Origin: Brachycybe producta
Lineage: Eukaryota > Arthropoda > Diplopoda > Playtdesmida > Andrognathidae
Length of the DNA: 64,000 nucleotides
Assembly: GCA_036925085.1 (NCBI GenBank)
Contig: JAUPFP010000008.1
Coordinates: 6,469,277-6,533,276, forward strand
Reading direction: 5' to 3'
In this document: piece after piece, positions 10,805-21,924 of the stretch
Numbering within the stretch: position 1 is the first letter of the stretch
How the letters are laid out: each line of letters opens with the position of its first letter
The notes under the pieces: generated by a model
Told to the model about the DNA's origin: nothing
What the model saw: the letters and a program-made list of their open reading frames with translations, nothing else
Databases searched by the model: none
Position numbers and translations under genes: made by a program

Positions 10805-10882
10805 TAGATTCTACTGTATTTCTATAATATAAATATATTATAATATACACGTATTTATATTATACAGATACAGTAGAATCTA
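10805..10882. repeat. 78-bp near-perfect palindrome at an element junction
   Basis: The left arm starts TAGATTCTACTGTAT at 10805 and the right arm ends at 10882 with its complement, ATACAGTAGAATCTA. Pairing continues through ATAATATAAATA on each side, giving about 32 paired bases around an AT-rich centre. The right arm overlaps the first 12 bases of the pogo-like element at 10871. It could therefore be a cruciform-prone inverted duplication of that terminus, or the remnant of a second pogo-like end. Confidence 0.75.
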
Positions 10883-11331
10883 GATTATCTGGACTAAATC
10901 AGACCGGACTTGGTTCGAAGTACCGTATGTCCGGATAATCCGGAAAGTCGCCGTTTTCTTACTTTTAATTCTCTAATTCACTATCGGGAAATTAAGAGTA
11001 AAAACACTAATGAAGTAAAACAAGAAAATTAAACAAAAAAACATGTTTTTGTGATACTCGCTTTTATAAAAACGGTTTAAAAGTAAATTAAAACGTGTTC
11101 TTGTCTTGTTGGTGTAGTGGTTAGTGTCTCAGCCAATGGAAATATTGGTCAACTTGGTCAATGGTTTCAATTCCTTGCAGTGTAAATTATATTTTCAAAT
11201 ATTTCAGAAGCTGGCGGTAGACAAACAAACAAATTATGAAGTTAAATATAAAAGCGAGTAAAAAAAACATTTAAATTATGATACAGTTTGGTTCAGATTA
11301 CCCGGAAATTCGGATTACCGAGGTTCTTCTG
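10871..11331. mobile_element. Pogo/Tigger-like non-autonomous element (461 bp)
   Basis: The termini CAGTAGAATCTAGATTATC (left) and CAGAAGAACCTCGGTAATCC (right, opposite strand) with TA at 10869-10870 and 11332-11333 fit the pogo/Tigger class, whose ends commonly read CAGTAGAACCTCGATTATCCGGA. Sub-terminal CCGGA words occur in both arms. No transposase frame is present. The segment around 10935-10985, on the opposite strand, matches the right half of the element at 33181 (shared GAGAATTAAAAGTAA), so both belong to one family. The middle contains a tRNA-like box A/box B pair (separate entry). Confidence 0.85.
11101..11180 (+). other. tRNA-like pol III promoter pair (tRNA/SINE relic)
   Basis: TTGGTGTAGTGGTTAG at 11109-11124 matches the D-arm/box A of animal tRNAs. 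GGTTTCAATTCC at 11163-11174 is close to box B (GGTTCRANTCC); the spacing of 54 bp is in the functional range. CCAAT...ATTGG between them could form an anticodon-like stem. The acceptor stem does not pair and the loop is not canonical, so this is not a working tRNA gene. It may be a tRNA-derived SINE head or tRNA pseudogene captured by the pogo-like element. Confidence 0.4.
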
Positions 11332-11333
11332 TA

Positions 11334-12497
11334 AATTGATTAATTTACACTGAAATAAAAAAAAAATACATTTAAATTGAAAATTTCCAATAGTTGAATC
11401 AAATATTAGTTGTTACAATATTAAAATAACGAATCAGATGGATAAATGTTTTGGATTCTTAGGTTAGAAATGTTATTTTTTATTCGAGGAAGGGGAGGTT
11501 TAAGTACAAATTTGAATATTTCTTTCCACTGATGTCAGTTATATGTTTCAGAAATGAAAAATGAATCAAGTCGTTTGACGTTGAATGAATATATAAACTG
11601 AGTAATATAATAATAATACAACCGTTGATATTTTTTTAAAAAAAAATATTTAATATGGGAATTCTACGTGTTGAGCACGTAGAAACCCAAAGACTACTAC
11701 TTTTTCTTTTCATAGTTTATATGTTTCTAGCTTTTTTCTCCAATCCATATAGGCTTTACTACATACGATTCCGTACAAAGAAAGTTCTTTTTTTAAAGAA
11801 AAATAACTCAAGTAAAGAGATATACACAGTAGCATTGTGGCATTTTTATGAAACTGTAATAAAATAGGATAAAACCTCATACATGATGATGTGTTTGTGG
11901 TAGATTCAAAAAGAAACATTATTATCTATGCAAAGACATGTTTTTTTTTGTTTTATAGAAGACAATTCACATCTAAATACTGTACACATGAATGCAAACT
12001 GCATGTTACGAACAACATATAAATATTTATTCGAACATTTTATTAAAATAAAAAAGAAGGAAAAAAAAACTCTTATGGCTTTTTGAACAATGTTAAGATT
12101 CCTTTTTTTTTATTCTCCTTCTTCTTTATATGTACAAATACAATTGCATGTGGTAGAAATGTAAAATGTAGGGTCTTATTTCTCTTTAAATTTAAAAAAA
12201 CCTTGATTCCAATATTTTTAGTTAAGTATCATTTAAACAAAAGTCTAAATTGTTCATTCATTTGGTGCATCTGGTTTTTCATATTTATTTGTCAAAAGCC
12301 TTTGCTATTCTTGAACCGTTTGCGAACTGCAGACAGAGAACAGGTTATTTGTTAAGATGGCATCATTCTAAATAGAAATCTCTGTATGAGTAGAAATGGT
12401 TTTACAAAACAAATTACAGAATTAAGAGTTAGAACAGATAGATGCATATTACTGGACTATCATTCTAAGTGTATATTTAGACTATGTAATTTTCTTC
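11334..12497. other. AT-rich spacer, no gene seen
   Basis: Contains a perfect 9-bp-stem hairpin at 11662-11684 (TTCTACGTG, loop TTGAG, CACGTAGAA). Open frames of 62-90 residues are Phe/Lys-rich translations of AT-rich DNA with no domain. Confidence 0.5.
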
Positions 12498-12505
12498 CTG
12501 TAAGT

Positions 12506-12838
12506 CAAGCATGTCAAACTCAAAGGCTAACACCGGCCAAATAAACAAGGTCGAAGTTTGTTTGGGCCGCAAAAAAACAAAAACTTCAATTTTTTAGAGA
12601 AACGTAGGTTTAATTCGAAAAGTACAGTTTAAAAAGGACAAGGACAGTACTAAAAATTAATGTTTTCTTCCTGACACTTGACATCTCTTCTCTGCTACAA
12701 TCTTTCCTACTTTGATGGAAATCTTGTTTGCAGTGATTACTTTCAAAACTGACCCAAGTTGAATGTCAGTAATCTTGGATCTGACAGGGGGCTGGGTTGC
12801 AAAGATATTCTTTCTGGGTTACGAGTTTGACATGCTTG
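12506..12838. mobile_element. hAT MITE with 8-bp duplication (333 bp)
   Basis: Perfect 16-bp TIRs, CAAGCATGTCAAACTC, occur at both ends. The flanking 8-mers CTGTAAGT (12498-12505) and CTGTAAAT (12839-12846) differ at one position, as expected for an aged hAT target duplication. The interior has GGCCAAATAAA and TTTGGGCCGC near the left end, a composition seen in many hAT MITEs. No transposase sequence remains. Confidence 0.82.
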
Positions 12839-12909
12839 CTGTAAATAGTTCTATGTTAGGACGATTTCAATTTGACGATGATGTCTAAACTTCGTCTAAA
12901 TATGGCTTG

Positions 12910-13370
12910 TTATACGGGACTACTTAGTATCGACGTATGTCCATCCACTTCTAATGTATATGCGTTCTCACATTACAAGAAGATTTATTTAACTAAAGTG
13001 TCGTCATTATTCGTGTTGCGATATATAGTGCCGATATTCCTCTAAGCCGTTTTTATATCGAAACTTCTAACACTACATCGTTTACACTTGAGTTTCATTT
13101 GCCTTATTAAATTAATTGGTTTACCCTCAAGGGTTTCACGTTCTTTTAATTCAACTTCAATCCATTATCCTTTTGCAATGTGTGTTTATACGGGACTTAA
13201 ACAAACCAATCGACATTTGATAATCCTCCTAATTTAGCGGAACAGATATATGTCGATATATCATCAAAGTATCGAAACAAGGAAGGGAATATATGTTTAA
13301 CATGGAGTGCAGAGCAGCCTGTGTAGGCTGCGTTGGAGGACATTCATCGACACTAAGTCTTCCCGTATAA
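12910..13370. mobile_element. Inverted-repeat element, TTATACGGGA termini (461 bp)
   Basis: The arms start TTATACGGGA at 12910 and, on the opposite strand, at 13370, and stay similar for about 38 bp (ACTTAGTRTCGA, ATGTCC). TTATACGGGACT also appears internally near 13187 in direct orientation. A perfect hairpin (GCAGCCT, loop GTGT, AGGCTGC; 13314-13331) lies inside the right part. If TA is the target duplication, the element proper starts TACGGGA. No coding sequence is seen and the superfamily is uncertain. Confidence 0.65.
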
Positions 13371-14151
13371 TCAGCCCCATTGACAACCATTTATGATTGG
13401 GAATTATCCTCCTTGCCACATGGTTCTCAAGCTGATTACAGGTACTGTACTCGAATTGAATTGAATCGAATCAAAATGGAAGCTGGTACTCCCTCTTCAA
13501 AAACTGTGGCTCAGCATGACATTGCAATTTAAGCGATGTTACAATTTATGACATGTATTGATGGTCTTAATGAAAATAGTATTTAATAAAATTACATTAG
13601 TTTGCAGAAAATTGAAACTTACAGGTCATTTTCGTAAGAGCAAAAGGTTTTACGAGGTTTAGATTCTATAGGCCTACTGTACTTTTGGATTAGAATTTGA
13701 GATGGAAATTTTGAGGGCGTTTGAAATGTAGTTTGTTTTTTAAACCACTTGTTTATATAGAAATATATCAGGTTTGTAAAATTTGTGTTTTATTTTTTTT
13801 TGGTTAAAATTTATTTGCATTTTCATAGTTTTAGTTTTACATTATCTTTACTTTTATAGCTTTAAAACGAACCAGTAAATTCTTCTTGTAAAGAACAGCT
13901 TAATTTGGAATACAACGTAACAAATGACATACGCTTTGTTCTTATTTACATTTACAATAAATATTTTTGTGTTTCGCTGAACCTAATATGAGTAAAAAAT
14001 GACAGAATTGATTTTATTCGAAGTTGGTGTGACTTCATTCGGAAAATATTTGTTTGATGTCTTTCTTTTCCAATATTCGATGACCTGTGTTGACCCGTTG
14101 ACTCTCGTCGATGATGTGTTACACAACAATAATAAGTAATAACTGTAGTAG
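13371..14151. other. Spacer, no gene seen
   Basis: About 150 bp after the preceding element are less AT-rich (13371-13530) but have stops in all frames. The remainder is AT-rich. Confidence 0.5.
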
Positions 14152-14190
14152 TCTCTCTCTCTCTCTCTCTCTCTCTCGCGCTCTCTCTCT

Positions 14191-14274
<84 letters not shown>
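14152..14274. repeat. (CT)n array, about 123 bp
   Basis: CT dinucleotides interrupted twice by CGCG. The Arg/Glu- and Leu/Ser-repeat open frames on the two strands are artefacts of it. Confidence 0.97.
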
Positions 14275-14276
<2 letters not shown>

Positions 14277-16443
14277 ATGTTCTTGTTATTTTTCAACGTC
14301 CTCCTCCTCCTTTCATTTGAGGCAATTTTATTTTCAGAAAAGGCATATTTTTATATTTTTAGTCTCCTACACCCCAGCATCCATTTAAATGACATTTGAA
14401 TTTGGACAGCTGCTAGTGTCATCATCGGTGTATTCACACAATGTTTTCACTTTTGAGCTTCACCAACAGAAGAAGCATGTTCTATGGATATTTCACACAG
14501 GGTTTATATTATCTTAATAAAAAACAAGGGGACCGTTTCGTGGTGTTATATTATTGGGGGCATGGAAAAATGTCATTTAAAACTATATATACAATAATAA
14601 TAATAATCTATGGATTTTATCTGCTGAATAGCTTATAGCTTATGGTATGGGAAGTGTGTAATATAGAAAATTGGGTTGAAAATAAAGGTTATTTGTAGAA
14701 AAGTGTTTTTTTTTTGGAAACAATATGGGTAATACCCATAAGTAAATATACATTCTATTAATGTGTAGTATACAATACATTCTATGAGTAATATGTTAGA
14801 ATGCTTACGTAAACTGGGTGTATCTGGGGAATAGGCTAATGGGAATGTAAGGATGAGTAAGACTCATATGTTTAACTGGACTTTTGCAAAATCCGCATTG
14901 GCCCTTGAGGCCTAAATCTAAGACTGAATAATATTTTGACAACTAATGTGTTTATGGTAATGATGGCTGCTGATGATGGAATTCATCTTCTTATCAAGGA
15001 TTAAGCAATCCTTATCAAACAAATGGGTCACTTTTAAGTTTTTGCACAAACTACTTATTTCTATTATTTAACATTATTACACATTTTTATTTGCTGACAT
15101 TTTGAATTGAATAAAAGAAAATATATGCTGAAAGCTTTTATTGTCACAGTTACACATTTGAAAAAGAAAGTTTACATTTATAGCAAAATTGGTTTTACAA
15201 AGTGAAATATATATACATTATCCAGTGTACAACTGCGTGTGTAGTGATGTTTTTTTTTCTATTGTTTTGTGAATTAGATATTTTGAAGTGGGAATAATAA
15301 TTTGGTGTGCAAGTGGAATAGCTTGTCATTTGCAGTGTATAGAAAAGACATTTGGATTATTGGAGGAGGGGGAGATGGAGACCTTATGGAATATAATATG
15401 AATTTGGGGTATCCAAACGGTTATTATAGATAGGAAGAGGGAAATACATTAGAAAGGAAAGTTGCAATTGTTCCCCTCTCCCCATCACATCTCTCTCTTT
15501 TTTCATAAAATTATTCTTCATAACACCCTCTGAAAGTAATTTAGTGTTGGGAGAAAAATGTGAAGAGCGTTTTAAGTTTATTTCACGTATCTTGATGAGT
15601 GGCAGGAATCAGCAGTACCCCTTCATTATTTCATTCACCTTCCTCCTGTCTGGTTCCCTTCTGTGTCTTCCCAATTTTCTCCTATATTTCATCCTAACGT
15701 CATCGTTCCTTCATTTGTATTTTATGCATTGTATTTTCAACATTTGCGAAATAAGAGAGAGGGGTGGGGGGGACCAACGTTGACGTTTTATACCAAGTAA
15801 ATTGGATCTTAAGTTCTCTTGTTTCTCTGCCTTTTTTTCTCTCTTGGGATGTTTCCTTTGATTCCTTTTTTTGTTTGATCAACATGTGTGAAAAATTAAC
15901 CAAAAGAGATAGATAGATAGAGAGAGAGAGAGAGAAGACATCTCTTACAACCAGTTGTGTTTCTTCTCCTATTTTTTGACAAGAACTCAAAGAGACAACA
16001 GAAATGCACTTTGTCTTTATAGTTTCAAATTTAATAATAATACTATGAACAACTTTTACTGTATATGGTAACACAACGTAAATGACTGATGCTTTTGCTC
16101 TATTTTAGCGTTTTGTTTTTTCTTCCCACTTTAAAATTCACTGGTTTATTCTGTTTGAAAGTTTTCGTAAAAGTACTGTAATCGTAATTACATAAACGAA
16201 GAGAAACGATTCTGTTAAATGATGTTTATCACCTGTCAATGATCGTTTGATTTTTTTTTTCTTCTTCTTCAGAAACATTTATGGTTGTTTTCCAGTAAAT
16301 CTCGCTGTTATTTTTGGTATGGTGACGGTTTTAAAATTTAAAAGAGGATGAATGGAGTAGTTTAATAAAATATTTACAAGGAAAATGTATAAGGTGCATT
16401 TCTAGTCAATGAAAGAATACCACTTTCAACGGAAAGGATGCTT

Positions 16444-16446
<3 letters not shown>
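14275..16446. other. AT-rich spacer, no gene seen
   Basis: Contains a mixed GATA/GA array at 15907-15935 and a short hairpin around ATGGGTAATACCCAT (about 14726-14740). Open frames of 65-124 residues follow repeats or lack features. Confidence 0.5.

Positions 16447-16536
<90 letters not shown>
16447..16536. repeat. (TA)n array, 90 bp
   Basis: Uninterrupted TA dinucleotides. A second array (16564-16608) follows and lies inside the palindrome described next. Confidence 0.97.
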
Positions 16537-16542
<6 letters not shown>

Positions 16543-16560
16543 TCCTTTTACCACTGTACA

Positions 16561-16615
<55 letters not shown>

Positions 16616-16642
16616 CACTATACAGTGTATAGTGGTAAAAGG
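16543..16642. repeat. Palindrome enclosing a (TA)n core
   Basis: CCTTTTACCACTGTACACTG at the left pairs with CCTTTTACCACTATACACTG read from the opposite strand at the right, one mismatch in 20. The TA array at 16564-16608 forms the centre. The whole 100-bp segment can extrude as a cruciform. It may be a MITE whose middle has expanded as a microsatellite; no target duplication is visible. Confidence 0.72.
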
Positions 16643-17154
16643 AATATGAACGTTTTCTTATCTCTGTTTGTTGAAATCAAAGTCCAAAAAAAATCAGTCA
16701 TTCTTTAGAATTACTGACAATGTGCATAACCAAATTGGTTTCTAGTAAATCTGCAAAGTTATTCCCATATCGGTTCATTACAAAATGTGTTATATCATTG
16801 ATTACTCATAGAGTCGAACAAATTTCAATCAAAATAATTAATTTGGAATAGATTAATTTAATTTAAATTTGAATGATTATTCTGCAAGCAACCCAGAGGG
16901 CCTATGACAAAGGGGTTTTTTTTAGTTCAAAAGCAGAATAAAACGCATTGTTAAAATACCTATTATAACCTATCGAAACAATTTCTCTGTGCAAAATGTC
17001 AGTTTCAGTTGAAAGGCAGGCAGCATGTAATAGTTTGTAAATGACCAATAATACCGAGTCTGTTTCTGAAAAACGTACAGCTTTGCACAGTGTACAAACA
17101 GTTCGCTTAGGACAAAAGAGTACGTTAACATTTTTGAGTATGTATATGCTGATG
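16643..17154. other. Spacer with dispersed repeat copy A
   Basis: Nothing besides the repeat at 16862-16950 (separate entry). Confidence 0.5.
16862..16950 (+). repeat. Dispersed repeat, copy A
   Basis: The AATTTGAATGATTATTCTGC, AAGCAACC and GGCCTATGACA blocks recur in the same order and orientation at 19343-19425 (AATTTGAATAATTACTCTGC, AAGTAACC, GGTCCATGGTA). The element type is unknown. Confidence 0.5.
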
Positions 17155-17158
17155 TTAG

Positions 17159-17989
17159 TGTAACATCCCCGTTTCCGTAGGGTTAGTAGAGAGATCTCTG
17201 CTAGCCATCTAGAAGTGTCGAGTGGATGTTGATGATTAAGTCTTTCGGTCTATTGGCTCCTGTGTTGCGTACTTAACCACCAGGGACACAAGGGTCGGTA
17301 CCTCAGGAGACCTGTGGTAGAGAATAGTGTAGAGATGTCTTCTTACACGTGGCTGCTGGAGGCTTCCTTCTTAGCTGGTCGAATCATCGGCTATGTGGTG
17401 ACTGTAATACAAAGTCCCACTCTCAAGAAATAACTAAGTCCACACATCAAATGTATATTTACAACAAGATACTTAATTCAAAAACAGCGACTTGCTGTGG
17501 ATTGAGAGCATCAGTGGTGTGTCTAGTTCGTAAGATGTAACCAGTCTGATCTCTCAGTCCACACGGTCCAATATTTATACAAAATATTACAATAGAACAT
17601 GTGATTCATAACACAAAGGCGCCAGGTGTGTCCAAGATCCTTGAACACAACCAGAACCTTTAATTAATTACATTAATTGCAAAACAAAAATATCTATAAG
17701 ATGTATAAAATATAACAATCAAGAAGGATCTTCGTTGATCCTTCTAATAATAACTTTGTAAAGATTCTCACGTCCAAGAGTTTTGCATCGTTGATTTCTC
17801 TAGGTTGCGTCCTATTAAATCAACGATACAACCCTCTTGGCCATTGTTCTCATCTTAAAGGGCAGGGAGTCATCGTTGCGATGGCCTCCCAGCCACCCCC
17901 AAGCATGAGGTGAGAACCTCCGTTAAACATTTCTTATTCTACAGGGTGATTCTAAATAACCAACAAATTCTATCGCTGAATTCGTTACA
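17159..17989. mobile_element. Solo LTR (831 bp) with 4-bp target duplication
   Basis: The block starts TGTAACATCCCCG and ends GAATTCGTTACA, i.e. the TG...CA ends of an LTR with a 6-bp terminal inversion (TGTAAC/GTTACA). It is flanked by TTAG on both sides (17155-17158, 17990-17993). It is clearly less AT-rich than its surroundings and sharply bounded. No tRNA primer site, polypurine tract or gag-pol follows, so this is a lone LTR left by recombination between two LTRs. The 4-bp duplication and TGTAACA start suggest a Ty3/Gypsy element, but this is inference. It contains two stable hairpins: AGAAGGATC/GATCCTTCT (about 17723-17746) and ATCGTTGATTT/AAATCAACGAT (about 17788-17831). The 63-residue open frame at 17349-17540 is within it and not a gene. 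Confidence 0.77.
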
Positions 17990-17993
17990 TTAG

Positions 17994-20900
17994 CCATGCA
18001 AATTGCTAACATGTCAAACCACATTCTGCTAGAATGGTAGTCACATTTTAAAGTGTAATAATTATTAGCTAATTAGTGTTTGATTTTTACGTCATCAGTA
18101 CTACACCCAACCCTCTTTTGTTCCTCAATGGATTGGCTACTGGAAGTGAACTCTCTTTAAATATTGAGCAATGAGCAGAATTCTTTTAACTGCAAGCAAG
18201 TCTACGTAATACTTTTAAGTCTTTAGAATGCAGATTTTTTTGTTTGTCATATTTGTTAGATATGCAGCATTGCCAGAAAATTCTTTGCACTTTCTTGTGA
18301 CAATTTTCTAGTAATTGTGAAGAAAGACTGATTTTACACTTTGGCGATAACATGCGCCATTGCAATACATGGTGGTCCACCGTAAATCACAACCATAAAA
18401 TTAAAAATACCCCATTTGTATAAGCAATAAATAATGTTCGTGAACAGATGCAGTAAAATACTTTCTTTAATCTTCTCATCTTTTTTTTTTCTTTTTCTTC
18501 TATGAAATGAACATTTATTTTATTTACTAGGATGGTGCATTCGTATACTCGTGTAAACATCACTCTGTATATTTTTGTACCGTTAATCTTACTACATTTT
18601 TTCCCCTGTTAAATCTAAAGTAAAAAAAAGGAGTTGGTTTGTAGATTCACATGTGTGAATACATTACCAACGTTATCACTTTCGATAAATCAAACTCTTT
18701 TCTTCACTTACCAAGATCAAACTATCGGATTAACTTTAGGACAAAAAAAAATTCCTCCATGGTTTTTTTTGGGGGGTTAGCTTGGAAGGAGGTTCATTTC
18801 AAAAGAAAAAAAATCTACCGGGTTCTTAAAGAAAGAAAAAATAGGGTGTGGAATCTTTTCTTAAAAAAACTGTTGGAGCTTTTCTACTGACGGTAGTGTT
18901 TCTTGCTTCATTTTGCTTGTTCTAGCGTATGAATTCAACTTGGCGTAAGAAAACGATAAATCTACCTTCTCGCAGAGAGATACACTTAGATAGAGGGAAT
19001 GTGTGCGTGTTTGTGCGTGAGGCCCATACTTTTGATTGTAACTTGTAGGGGTGTAAGTAGTAAAAGCAAAAAAGAAAACCAAAAGGGAAAACAACACAGA
19101 ATGATTATTACCACACTTGCTCATATTATAGCTTAAAAAAACTTCTCTTTGTTTTCTTTTTGCCGCCATATTTATAGTTTTTTGGCCAGATTCAAATTGT
19201 GACGTGACCAACCTACAAGTTACAATGATTATCATAAGTTAGATTTTTTTTTATATTCAGAGAAGATCCCGTTTTATATTATTTTGTACACTAGCTAATT
19301 AAAAAGAAGGTATGTACACTGCCAAACTGGTGATTTATAGTTAAATTTGAATAATTACTCTGCAAGTAACCAAAAAGGTCCATGGTAGAGGGACAAAGTC
19401 CAGTTGCAGTATATGAAATGCATTGTCCGGTGCAGCTGAATTAATGCATTGTCAGAAAATTTAAGAGTCCTCTGATACAAGTTAATTTTCATGCCTAAAA
19501 TCATTTGCAAGGAGTTCCATTGTCTTTTACCATCCTAGGATCAAATGAACAGTAATATTATTAGAGTTGTCGCCATTACCAAAATATAATACTCTGCACA
19601 GTTTAATTGAAGATGGTTTAGGACAAGAGCCTTCTATCATCCGCGTTATTGGTAGCCTACTTAAAACAGATTTGATGATCCTATCAGTTAATTTTTTAAA
19701 ATAATAGTTTAAATAGTTAAATATTTACATTTTAAATTATTCGTATAACATTATAAGCTTCCCTAAAAAACTACCCAAGGCTCGTAATGGATACATGCTT
19801 TGAACAGTGAAACACTATGTAATGGTCGGACTAAACAGTTTGGACTGTAAATGTATGTGTACAATTGAATAGACATTGCCACTGACTGGGCAGTTGACCC
19901 TACATTGTGTACCTTTCATACATAACAATGATAGGGAATACATATGTAATTTCTAGGATTATTGTGTCTTTTGTCCTCCCTTCCTGTGAATTGGAAACCT
20001 AATACAGTTTGGACCATCTGCCACCAGTGTTCGTATTATTAAGCCCATTGTATACAGTTTTCTTGGTTATGTTGAATTTAGATAGAATTGTACCTAGGTG
20101 TTTGTATAAAGCAAATAGAAATAAAGCTATGTGTTCGCTGTCTTGTTTCTAATATAGCTCTAATAAGGGGGATGGATTAGGGTTACACGGAAGCAGCTGT
20201 TTTTGGGTGGAGTTTTGAAGGACTACTCTAGGGCGAGGTTTTTGGGATTGTGATCTAGGTTAGCTTAGAACTTTCATACATTTGTTCTTTGTGAAACAAT
20301 ACACTAAAACGCATTGTACCAGTTGACAAGCAGTAATCGTCAATCAAGGGTGTTTTTTTTCATCTCTCTCTCTCTCTCTCTCTCTTTCTCTCCCTGCTAT
20401 TTCATTGATCTGATGATAGACGGTGAACATTATTAGACCACTGTGTGTGACCAGAAACAGAAATATATATATACATTTTGAGAATGAGGAGAAAAAGGGG
20501 AATAGAAGTTTAGGGTTTTGAGTGGCAGGGTGGATGGTGTTGAGACATAAGGCCTAAATGTACCAGACACATAGGAAGTGAGAAAAAAAAAAGGAAATAA
20601 GTGTGCAACAGCTGATGATACTTTTTTTTATATAGCTCACTCAATTTCTGTTTTTAACAAGTTGCTTATTTTGTGCAGAATTTTCTTGTAACAATTTGTC
20701 ACTAACAATCATGACTTATTTCATATTTTTTTAATGAATCCCATGATAATATTATACTTCTTGAAAAGAGATTATACTTGAAGTGTGAGGGGGGTGGGAT
20801 ATATTGTCATGAAACTTCAAAATGAAATGTTTACGCATGGTCAGTAATTTCTCATTCATTAATTAGTTGAAACCACAAGAGTCCAAACAATTGGTGAAGT

Positions 20901-21261
20901 AGAAAAAGAGCTTATTCTGAGCTTGGAGACTTTGATGAGAGTAGTTGACCTTATATGTTTGATGTATATATGTAGTAAGTTTACTTGTATATTGCACACT
21001 GTCGTTTTGGTCAATGTTGATGTTGAAACAACATCATAAGAGAGAAGGAACTATTTGTTATATAATACACAGTGTTGTATATATGTGTATATATGTATAT
21101 ATGTGTATGTGTATATATGTTAGTTCGTCATCATTTGTCTAATCGTGCGAAGTTTTCACTTGTAATGAGTATGCAGTGAGCTTGAAAATCGTTAATGACT
21201 GTCCGCTTTTATAAATGTCTACATACACGGATCTTTACTAAAAACGTTGCTTGAGCTCTAT
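17994..21261. other. AT-rich spacer, no gene seen
   Basis: Holds dispersed repeat copy B (19343-19425), a TC array (20362-20391) and a degenerate TATATG array (21071-21120). Open frames up to 124 residues have no recognisable features. Confidence 0.5.
19343..19425 (+). repeat. Dispersed repeat, copy B
   Basis: Partner of the repeat at 16862-16950, same orientation, 2.4 kb away. An AATGCATTGTC word at its right edge is repeated about 20 bp downstream. Confidence 0.5.
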
Positions 21262-21263
21262 TA

Positions 21264-21712
21264 CTATGGTTCCATTATCTTCTAAGAGGATAGATGATAG
21301 GTTTTGAGTATATATAGTGTTCTAGATTTCTAGCGTCGTTGAGGTTAAGGTTCTGTTAAAGATGGCCGTCTCAAATCTAGAAGGCCATGGCTTTGACGTC
21401 GTGAAATATGCATTGCACATTCACGGGTACGCCTTATATGTTTCTGTTATCTTCTTTCGGAGCAGGATAGGTGATTTTCTGAAAACTAGCGGCGTAAGCA
21501 GTTATCTCACTGGCAATATTTACAGCAAGAGTGAGTGCAAAATAAAATAAGAGATAATTTGGTGTGCAAGAAACTTGCAAATCTTGCACAAAAAAATGAT
21601 CACACTGGCAATAAAAAAATATTGCTGTAAATATAACCAGTGTGATCACCGCTTAAGTGGTGTTTTCACTATCAACGATTATCCTCAGAAATGGAAAATA
21701 ATGGAACCATAG
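21264..21712. mobile_element. Outer MITE carrying a nested MITE (449 bp)
   Basis: CTATGGTTCCATTAT at the left is exactly matched on the opposite strand at the right end, and the similarity continues into TTCT.AGAGGATA-like sequence. TA flanks both ends (21262-21263, 21713-21714). A second TA-flanked element occupies 21497-21653. The outer element without its guest would be about 290 bp. No coding function is seen in the internal 61-residue frame. Confidence 0.62.
21497..21653. mobile_element. TA-flanked MITE, TTTACAGCAA family (157 bp)
   Basis: TIRs: left AGCAGTTATCTCACTGG then AATATTTACAGCAA; right, on the opposite strand, AGCGGTGATCACACTGG then ATATTTACAGCAA. TA lies at 21495-21496 and 21654-21655. 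Sequence relatives are at 63608-63844 and, as fragments, at 29479 and 44648. It sits inside the element at 21264-21712, so it inserted later. Confidence 0.7.
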
Positions 21713-21714
21713 TA

Positions 21715-21856
21715 TGTTGTTAATATAGCGTCATTTGTTATCTTCCTGGGCTTTTGTTTTTACTGTTTTCTGAGGTTGTTTTTCTCTACTAATTTCGATC
21801 ATTTTTGCCATGTTTTTCTCTTGAGAATTGTTTTAAAAAGTTTTATCCGAAAGGAT

Positions 21857-21924
<68 letters not shown>

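Noticed and set aside
11101..11180. Functional tRNA gene
   Set aside because: Box A and box B resemble a tRNA, but the acceptor stem does not pair and the anticodon loop is irregular, so it was kept only as a tRNA-like relic.
13952..14320. Arg/Glu-repeat and Leu/Ser-repeat proteins
   Set aside because: Direct translations of the CT/GA microsatellite at 14152-14274.
16406..16708. Tyr/Ile-repeat proteins
   Set aside because: Translations of the TA arrays; the same applies at 45284-45683, 49153-49449 and 56043-56346.
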